The notes under the pieces: generated by a model
Seen by the model: only the letters and a program-made list of their open reading frames with translations
Database searches by the model: none
What the model was told of the DNA's origin: nothing
Shown here: positions 59,533-64,000 of the stretch, one piece after another
How positions within the stretch are numbered: position 1 is the stretch's first letter
Layout: each line of letters opens with the position of its first letter
Translations under genes and position numbers: made by a program
Source: Tessaracoccus bendigoensis DSM 12906
GTDB taxonomy: Bacteria; Actinomycetota; Actinomycetes; Propionibacteriales; Propionibacteriaceae
NCBI RefSeq assembly: GCF_900141915.1
Contig: NZ_FQZG01000014.1
Coordinates: 1 to 64,000 of the forward strand
Length of the DNA: 64,000 nucleotides
Direction of reading: 5' to 3'

Positions 59533-59676
59533 ATGGGCGACATTCAGTTCGGCCGACCAGTAGAGGATCAGGAACTGGCAGCGTTTCACGGCGGGCAGTG
59601 CACCGTCACAATCGACAAGGATGGAAAGGTGACGACCAGCGGCGACTGTAAGGACGTGGTCATCAAGGGACGCTGA
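59533..59676 (+). CDS. Double-glycine leader peptide A (putative secreted peptide precursor)
   Basis: A 47-residue precursor with a perfect AGGAGG seven bases before ATG. The leader has DIxFG near the start and ends ELAAFHGG (Gly20-Gly21), the classic C39-peptidase cleavage signal. Cleavage would release a 26-residue core from Gln22, with Cys23 and Cys39 bracketing TVTIDKDGKVTT. This suggests a two-strand beta-hairpin with a DKDG turn closed by one disulfide. It is paralogous to peptide B at 59897. The 163-bp gap upstream (59370-59532) probably holds its promoter, though no clear box is seen. Not recognised as a known bacteriocin. Confidence 0.82.
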   Translation: MGDIQFGRPVEDQELAAFHGGQCTVTIDKDGKVTTSGDCKDVVIKGR

Positions 59677-59690
59677 TTCCAAGGCGGGTG

Positions 59691-59718
59691 GTGCCCGGCG
59701 CTCCTGCGCGCCGGGCAC
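59691..59718 (+). terminator. GC hairpin between peptides A and B
   Basis: A perfect 11-bp stem (GTGCCCGGCGC with GCGCCGGGCAC) and a six-base loop lie 14 bp after the peptide A stop. There are only a few pyrimidines after it, so it may attenuate more than terminate. It would favour peptide A over downstream genes. The remaining 178 bp before peptide B hold a second smaller hairpin near 59770-59797 and no gene. Confidence 0.6.
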
Positions 59719-59896
59719 TCTCGCGTCCAGCAGAGCAGCCGAGATGAGCGAGGTCGTCTCCTGCGGTAAGGGCCCTACCGCGGTTTCGGTAGAGGGAGGG
59801 CCACTACAGGCGGATGTGGGGGTGCGCTCGACCGGGAAACCATTGGTGCCAGGCGGGACGACACCGGGTCGCCCGTTGACCAGAAGGAGAAATCCC

Positions 59897-60058
59897 ATGA
59901 GCGACATCGCATTCGGCCAGAGCCTCACCGACGCCGAACTGGCCGAGTTCCGGGGCGGCGCCTGTACCGTCACCATCACCCGCGACCGCAACGGCAACGT
60001 GACCGGGGTCAGCACAACCGGCGACTGCTCCAACGTCAACGTGATCATCCAGGCCTGA
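59897..60058 (+). CDS. Double-glycine leader peptide B (paralogue of A)
   Basis: A 53-residue precursor with AAGGAG before ATG. It shares with peptide A the leader pattern (DIxFG, then DxELAxFxGG with Gly20-Gly21) and the core signature CTVTI, G, VT, GDC, V, I. The predicted mature peptide is 32 residues from Ala22, with Cys23 and Cys44. It is five residues longer between the cysteines (TRDRNGNVTGVSTTGD). Close similarity in both leader and core points to duplication, with both meant for the same exporter. Confidence 0.83.
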   Translation: MSDIAFGQSLTDAELAEFRGGACTVTITRDRNGNVTGVSTTGDCSNVNVIIQA

Positions 60059-60063
60059 TCTCC

Positions 60064-60104
60064 GATCGGGAGGGCCCTACCGAACCGGTGGGCCCTCCCG
60101 GATC
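60064..60104 (+). terminator. Strong hairpin between peptide B and the exporter gene
   Basis: GATCGGGAGGGCCC pairs with GGGCCCTCCCGGATC (one bulged G) around a 12-base loop, 5 bp after the peptide B stop. It lacks a U-run. A natural role is partial termination or mRNA stabilisation, giving more peptide than transporter. Confidence 0.65.
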
Positions 60105-60144
60105 AGTCCCCTCACCCTTCCATCCCCTGTCGAGGAGCCGATCG

Positions 60145-62280
60145 ATGCCCCGGATACCAGTTGTCCTGCAATCCGCCGAGACCGACTGCGGCCCGGCGTG
60201 CCTGGTGTCGCTGGCACGCGCGTTCGGCCAACGTGCCTCCCTGTCACATCTGCGGGCGTTGATGGACCCAGGGCGTGACGGCACCTCCGCGCTCGCATTG
60301 CGGGACACCGCCGCAGATTGGGGAGTCGATCTCAAGGCCCTCCTGGCAACCCCCAATGAGGTCGCGGACCGGATCGGCGAACTCCCAATGCCCGCCGTCA
60401 TCCACCTGTCGAAGCAGCACTACGTCATCGCAGAGCGCGTGGGCCGCGGCGGCGTCCAGGTGATGGATCCCGCCGTCGGGCGGCGGTGGCTCGACCGTGA
60501 CGGCCTCCGAGAACAAGCCAGCGGCCTGGTGCTGCTGGCCTCGCGCTCGACGGAGAAAGCCGCCACCCCGCCTCCACCACCACGCGGCCCTTCGTTCCTC
60601 ACCCAGGTGTTGCGAGCCGTGCGCGGCCGTCTTTCGGCTGCGGCAGCACTCTCTGCCCTATTGGCCGTGTGCGGCCTCGGGTTGCCGATCCTGACCGCGG
60701 TGATCGTCGACGGTCTCATCTCAGACTCCGGTAAACAGGCGACCTGGCTGACGGCTGGCGTCTTCCTCGCGGCCGTCGTTCTCCTGCTGTCGCTTGGCAG
60801 GTACCTGGTGCTCGCCTCGCTGCAGCATCGCATGGCCGGTTCGCTCAGCACCCGGGTGACTGGCTCGCTCTTCAGCCGCCACCTGCGCTTCTTCGACCGA
60901 CGTTCGGTCGGCGACCTGTTCGGGCGCGTGGACTCGGCGCACGCGATACACGGGTTGTTGAGCGTCACTCTGCTCGGCACGGTGCTTGACGCCGCCCTGA
61001 CGCTCGGCTACCTGATCGCCTTGACGATCGTCGCGCCCCCGGTGGCCGGCATCGTCTCACTCGCCGTGGCTGTGTCGATCAGTGTGACCCTCGTCGTCGC
61101 CCGACGCTGCTCCGGCCTCAGGCGGGAAGAGATCCTGGTCGCGGCGGACGCGGCAACCACGATGGTCGACTCAGTCTCCGGTGTCGCGACCCTGCGGGTC
61201 TACGGTGCGGAGGCCCACGTTCTTGGGAGCTGGGCCAAACTCCTCGACCGGCGTCTCCAACTGACCAGATCCCGCGCCCGGTTGAGCGCACTGTCGCTCA
61301 GCCTGCTGGCAGGGCTCACGGTGGCCACGCCTCTGACCGTCCTCGTTGTCGCGTCCTCCTCCGCAGGCCTCACACCGGGAGGGGCACTCGGCCTGATGGC
61401 ACTGGCGGGGGCCGCGCTCGCACCGGTCAGCTCGTTGGCCGCCCAACTCGTGCAGGCGGCCGACCTCCGACCCATGCTCGACCGGATCGAGGATCTCGAG
61501 GCGGCCGATGCGGAGCGGCAAGGTGGCGTGGCCCCCGGACGGCTCCGCGGTGAGATCACGCTGCAGGAGGTGCGGTTCCGCTATGACCGGTTCTCCGATG
61601 ACGTGCTGGGGCCGGTTGGCGGACACATTCCGGCCGGCACGAAGATCGGTGTCCTCGGACCCACCGGATGTGGAAAGAGCACCCTGGCACATCTGCTCTG
61701 CGGTCTCTACCAACCCACCTCCGGGAGAATCCTCCTTGACGGCCAAGACCTCGCAGGGCTCGACCTCGCGGCCGTGCGCTCCCAGATCGGGGTCGTATTC
61801 CAGGACGTATGGCTAAGTACCGGAACGATCCGGGAGGCAGTGGTCGCCGGACGCGACCGCTACACCGACGACGACGTGTGGCACGCGCTGAGCCGGGCGC
61901 AGATCGCCGACGAGATCGCCGGGCTACCGCTCGGATTGGAGACGCGGCTCTCGGGTGGGCAGGGCTTGTCGGGCGGACAGCGTCAGCGCCTCGCCCTCGC
62001 CCGCGCCCTCCTCTCCGACCCGGCGATCATGATCCTCGACGAGGCCACCAGCGCGCTCGACGCACACACCGAGAAGCTCGTCGACGCCATCCTGGCCGAG
62101 CTGGAGATCACCAGGGTCGTGATCACCCACAGGCTCGGGATCGTCGCTGACGCCGACCAGTTGTGGGTGATCGACCGCAGAGGGCAGTTGGCCGAGCAGG
62201 GCAGCCCCGACGAACTCGAACGCCGCGGCGGAGTCTACGCGGACCTGCTGCACTCGACGTCAGCCGTCGGCGTCAGTTGA
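60145..62280 (+). CDS. Peptidase-containing ABC exporter (C39 peptidase-TMD-NBD)
   Basis: A 711-residue bifunctional bacteriocin-type exporter. The N-terminal C39 domain (1-135) keeps the oxyanion Gln9, catalytic Cys15 (ETDCGPACL), His92 (QHYVIAE) and Asp108 (VMDPAVG). Six helices follow (about 160-430). The ATPase has Walker A GPTGCGKST, a doubled signature (LSGGQGLSGGQ), Walker B IMILDEA and the H-loop THRLG. CGAGGAG precedes ATG 60145. It should cut after Gly-Gly in peptides A and B and export the cores. Confidence 0.93.
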   Translation: MPRIPVVLQSAETDCGPACLVSLARAFGQRASLSHLRALMDPGRDGTSALALRDTAADWGVDLKALLATPNEVADRIGELPMPAVIHLSKQHYVIAERVGRGGVQVMDPAVGRRWLDRDGLREQASGLVLLASRSTEKAATPPPPPRGPSFLTQVLRAVRGRLSAAAALSALLAVCGLGLPILTAVIVDGLISDSGKQATWLTAGVFLAAVVLLLSLGRYLVLASLQHRMAGSLSTRVTGSLFSRHLRFFDRRSVGDLFGRVDSAHAIHGLLSVTLLGTVLDAALTLGYLIALTIVAPPVAGIVSLAVAVSISVTLVVARRCSGLRREEILVAADAATTMVDSVSGVATLRVYGAEAHVLGSWAKLLDRRLQLTRSRARLSALSLSLLAGLTVATPLTVLVVASSSAGLTPGGALGLMALAGAALAPVSSLAAQLVQAADLRPMLDRIEDLEAADAERQGGVAPGRLRGEITLQEVRFRYDRFSDDVLGPVGGHIPAGTKIGVLGPTGCGKSTLAHLLCGLYQPTSGRILLDGQDLAGLDLAAVRSQIGVVFQDVWLSTGTIREAVVAGRDRYTDDDVWHALSRAQIADEIAGLPLGLETRLSGGQGLSGGQRQRLALARALLSDPAIMILDEATSALDAHTEKLVDAILAELEITRVVITHRLGIVADADQLWVIDRRGQLAEQGSPDELERRGGVYADLLHSTSAVGVS

Positions 62281-62379
62281 CGTACTGCGTTCGGCCGATG
62301 CCGATGAAACGCTGGCGACGCAGGATAGTGTCGATTCCAGTGTCCCCGCGGAGCGGGGCAACGCGATGAGGAGACCGAC

Positions 62380-62772
62380 ATGCCAGACACCGGCGTACCC
62401 GACACCGCCGTACCAGATATCGACGCCGTGCCCCGCCAAGTGCCGGTCACGACCGCGGACGGCGCGCAACTGATAGGCCGCGTGATGCAGGGCGACATCG
62501 TGATCGTGGAGAAGGCAGGACTGGTTCAGCCGATCAGCATCACGCTTGACGGGCTGTCGATTGAAGCGGAACTCGTCCACGAGTCGACCTCGCTCGCCCT
62601 CGGCGCCGACGAGCCGTGGACCGCGCTCGAGCTTCCCGTCGGGACATTCGATGGGGGCTGTGCATCACCGACTACCCCTCAGGCCCAGGATCCCTCCGAG
62701 GGTATCAAGACGATGGGTGCCCGCGTGGCCTTCTGGTGCCTCCTGTTCCCGGGGCTCCGGGGATGCCGCTGA
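62380..62772 (+). CDS. Unknown 130-residue protein, possible long-leader peptide
   Basis: Not recognised. The N-terminus has repeats of VPDxxxP (residues 6-18). Residues 21-88 read as a small beta-rich domain (VTTADGAQLIGRVMQGDIVIVEKAGLVQPI). The last 40 residues include Gly92-Gly93-Cys94 and Cys120 and Cys129. GAGGAG precedes the ATG, with a small GC hairpin (62344-62358) just upstream. The stop overlaps the kinase start by 10 bases. It may be an accessory, immunity or third exported protein; the final 37 residues could instead reflect a frameshift. Confidence 0.5.
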   Translation: MPDTGVPDTAVPDIDAVPRQVPVTTADGAQLIGRVMQGDIVIVEKAGLVQPISITLDGLSIEAELVHESTSLALGADEPWTALELPVGTFDGGCASPTTPQAQDPSEGIKTMGARVAFWCLLFPGLRGCR

Positions 62773-63941
62773 CCACGCAGACCGTCCCACCACGCGGGCG
62801 TCTGGTCCGGGGAGCTTTCGCGGCGGGGGCGCTGGTCGTGGATCTCTGGGTCTGGGGAGGCGATACCCGAACGGCGACCGGTGGGTCTGCATCCGTGGCG
62901 CTCATCGTCGCGATCGCCTGCCTCGGCTATGCCAGCCTGGCGATCTGGCGCTCCCCAATCCCCGGATATGTGGCGCTGTGGACTTTGTCACTTGTCGGCT
63001 TGGCGGTGCCCTCCATCGTCAGTTTCGCGGGGTTTCTCGTCGGCCTGTTTCTGATGGCACGCCTCATGCACCTGCGCCCGGCGCTGTTCGCCTTGGCCGG
63101 GTCAGTAGTCCCGATCATTGTGAACACGACGGCCGCCATGCGGCTCCACCCCGAAAGCGATTCGTTGTTCCTGTTCACCAACGCTGGTCTGTGGATGCTC
63201 ACGATGCTGACCACCTGGGTGATCGGCCGGGTGCTCGCCCAGAACGATCAGCGTCTGAAAACGGAGCGACGCTGGGCTGGTGAGGCCCTATCCGAGGCGA
63301 TCTCCGTCGAACGGCTCAGGATCAGCCGAGACATCCACGACATCGTCGCGCACAGCCTGACCGGCATCATCCTGCAGTCGGCCGGGGCACGCGTCGGTTT
63401 GGCCCGAAAGACGGTGACCAACACGGACATCGACCTTGCGCTGGAGAGCATCCAGCACGCGGGCGAGCAGAGCATGCGTGAGCTCCACCGGTTGCTGGGG
63501 ATGCTGCGCGAGACCGACCAGAGCGCAGCGACCTCCTACGGCCTCGAAGCCCTCGGCCAACTGACGGACGAGGCGCGGCTGTCAGGCGTCGATGTGGTCG
63601 TCCGCACCAACGGCCAGCCGGTCGAATTGGACCCGAGCATCGCCCGAACGGTGTACCGCGTGGTGCAGGAGGGCCTGTCGAACGCCATGAAACACGGCGG
63701 GACAGGCACCCGGATCGAGGTGACCAGCGACTGGCTGAGTGACAGCGTCACCGTCACCGTTCACAACACCTTCGGCGTCGGCGTCACGGCCACGACGCCG
63801 AGCGGCGGTTTCGGAATCGTCGGCCTTCGCGAACGGGTCAGCGTCAGCGGCGGCCGCCTTGAAGCGGGGTCGACCGCCGACGGATACCTCCTGCAGGCCA
63901 CCCTCCCCACCACCGACCACACGTTCCTGGAGGACCGATGA
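62763..63941 (+). CDS. Sensor histidine kinase (NarL/HisKA_3 type)
   Basis: A 392-residue kinase. Five or six N-terminal helices (about 15-160) form a membrane sensor without a large extracytoplasmic domain. The HisKA_3 H-box SRDIHDIVAHSLTG carries phospho-His192, and the HATPase domain has VVQEGLSNAMKHGG and GFGIVGLRERV. Many kinases of this kind sense peptides or envelope stress. The start at 62763 overlaps the preceding gene, and the stop overlaps the response regulator (ATGA). Confidence 0.9.
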   Translation: MPLTTQTVPPRGRLVRGAFAAGALVVDLWVWGGDTRTATGGSASVALIVAIACLGYASLAIWRSPIPGYVALWTLSLVGLAVPSIVSFAGFLVGLFLMARLMHLRPALFALAGSVVPIIVNTTAAMRLHPESDSLFLFTNAGLWMLTMLTTWVIGRVLAQNDQRLKTERRWAGEALSEAISVERLRISRDIHDIVAHSLTGIILQSAGARVGLARKTVTNTDIDLALESIQHAGEQSMRELHRLLGMLRETDQSAATSYGLEALGQLTDEARLSGVDVVVRTNGQPVELDPSIARTVYRVVQEGLSNAMKHGGTGTRIEVTSDWLSDSVTVTVHNTFGVGVTATTPSGGFGIVGLRERVSVSGGRLEAGSTADGYLLQATLPTTDHTFLEDR

Positions 63942-64000
63942 TCACCGTCTTCATCGTCGATGACCAACCACTCGTCCGTGCCGGCATCAGGATGCTGCTC
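63938..64000 (+). CDS. Response regulator, N-terminal fragment (cut by window end)
   Basis: Only 21 codons are visible: MITVFIVDDQPLVRAGIRML and one more residue. The VDDQPLVRAG signature is the acidic start of a receiver domain of NarL/LuxR type. It is coupled to the kinase by ATGA, so the pair forms a two-component system. Confidence 0.9.
   Translation, partial: MITVFIVDDQPLVRAGIRMLL

Noticed and set aside
59533-60058. Assigning the two peptides to lanthipeptides
   Set aside because: No lanthionine synthetase is present in the visible region and the two-cysteine cores with internal strand pattern do not demand modification.

Overview
The window comes from a high-GC actinobacterium. The block thrT-metT-rpmG-maoC-maoC-(murB)...trpT-secE-nusG-rplK-rplA, menaquinone genes wrapped around a 14-gene complex I operon, and an MptB-type mannosyltransferase all fit Actinomycetota. 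My best guess is Propionibacteriales (Propionibacteriaceae-like), inferred from gene content only. Almost every base is coding and there is no gene-free stretch above 300 bases. No rRNA, CRISPR array, transposase or prophage was seen.

Layout. 1-9.3 kb (mostly minus strand): a 94-bp tandem repeat, pcp, then rplA, rplK, nusG, secE and tRNA-Trp. An isoaspartate-methyltransferase-like gene, an M20 amidohydrolase and a secreted glucosaminidase sit between these and a MaoC-MurB reading frame, a second MaoC-like gene, rpmG, tRNA-Met and tRNA-Thr. 9.3-16 kb: DUF559 protein, deoD, tRNA-Tyr, yajQ, GNAT acetyltransferase, exonuclease III, MptB-like mannosyltransferase and an orphan trio of NuoB/NuoC/NuoI-like genes. 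16-31.7 kb: SWIM-SNF2 helicase, korAB, M13 peptidase, SLC13 permease, DUF1269 protein, a MalT/LuxR-type regulator and a META lipoprotein. 31.8-49.5 kb (minus): menJ-like reductase, nuoABCDEFGHIJKLMN and a polyprenyl diphosphate synthase, probably one transcription unit for menaquinone tail synthesis and NADH dehydrogenase. 49.7-59.4 kb: isochorismate synthase, a DUF4353/VTC/DUF4956 surface cassette, an ABC transporter, menG and a TM0106-type nuclease. 59.4 kb to the end (plus): two paralogous double-glycine peptides, a C39-peptidase ABC exporter, an unknown small protein, a histidine kinase and the first 21 codons of a response regulator.

Most notable observations. (1) The 59.5-64 kb locus looks like a peptide secretion and signalling system with two cysteine-bracketed, probably beta-hairpin core peptides and no recognisable modifying enzyme. 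(2) A perfect 17-bp tandem duplication removes the stop codon of a MaoC gene and fuses it in frame to murB; deleting one copy restores a stop and leaves a murB with its own Shine-Dalgarno. (3) Four copies of an ~80-bp palindromic element (arms beginning TTGAGCACTAT) lie in intergenic gaps. (4) An orphan nuoB/C/I-like trio lacks a large subunit although a complete complex I operon is present.

Functionally the window joins carbon oxidation (KorAB), electron entry (complex I), quinone supply (MenF, MenG, MenJ, polyprenyl synthase) and envelope functions (MurB, glucosaminidase, mannosyltransferase, surface cassette).
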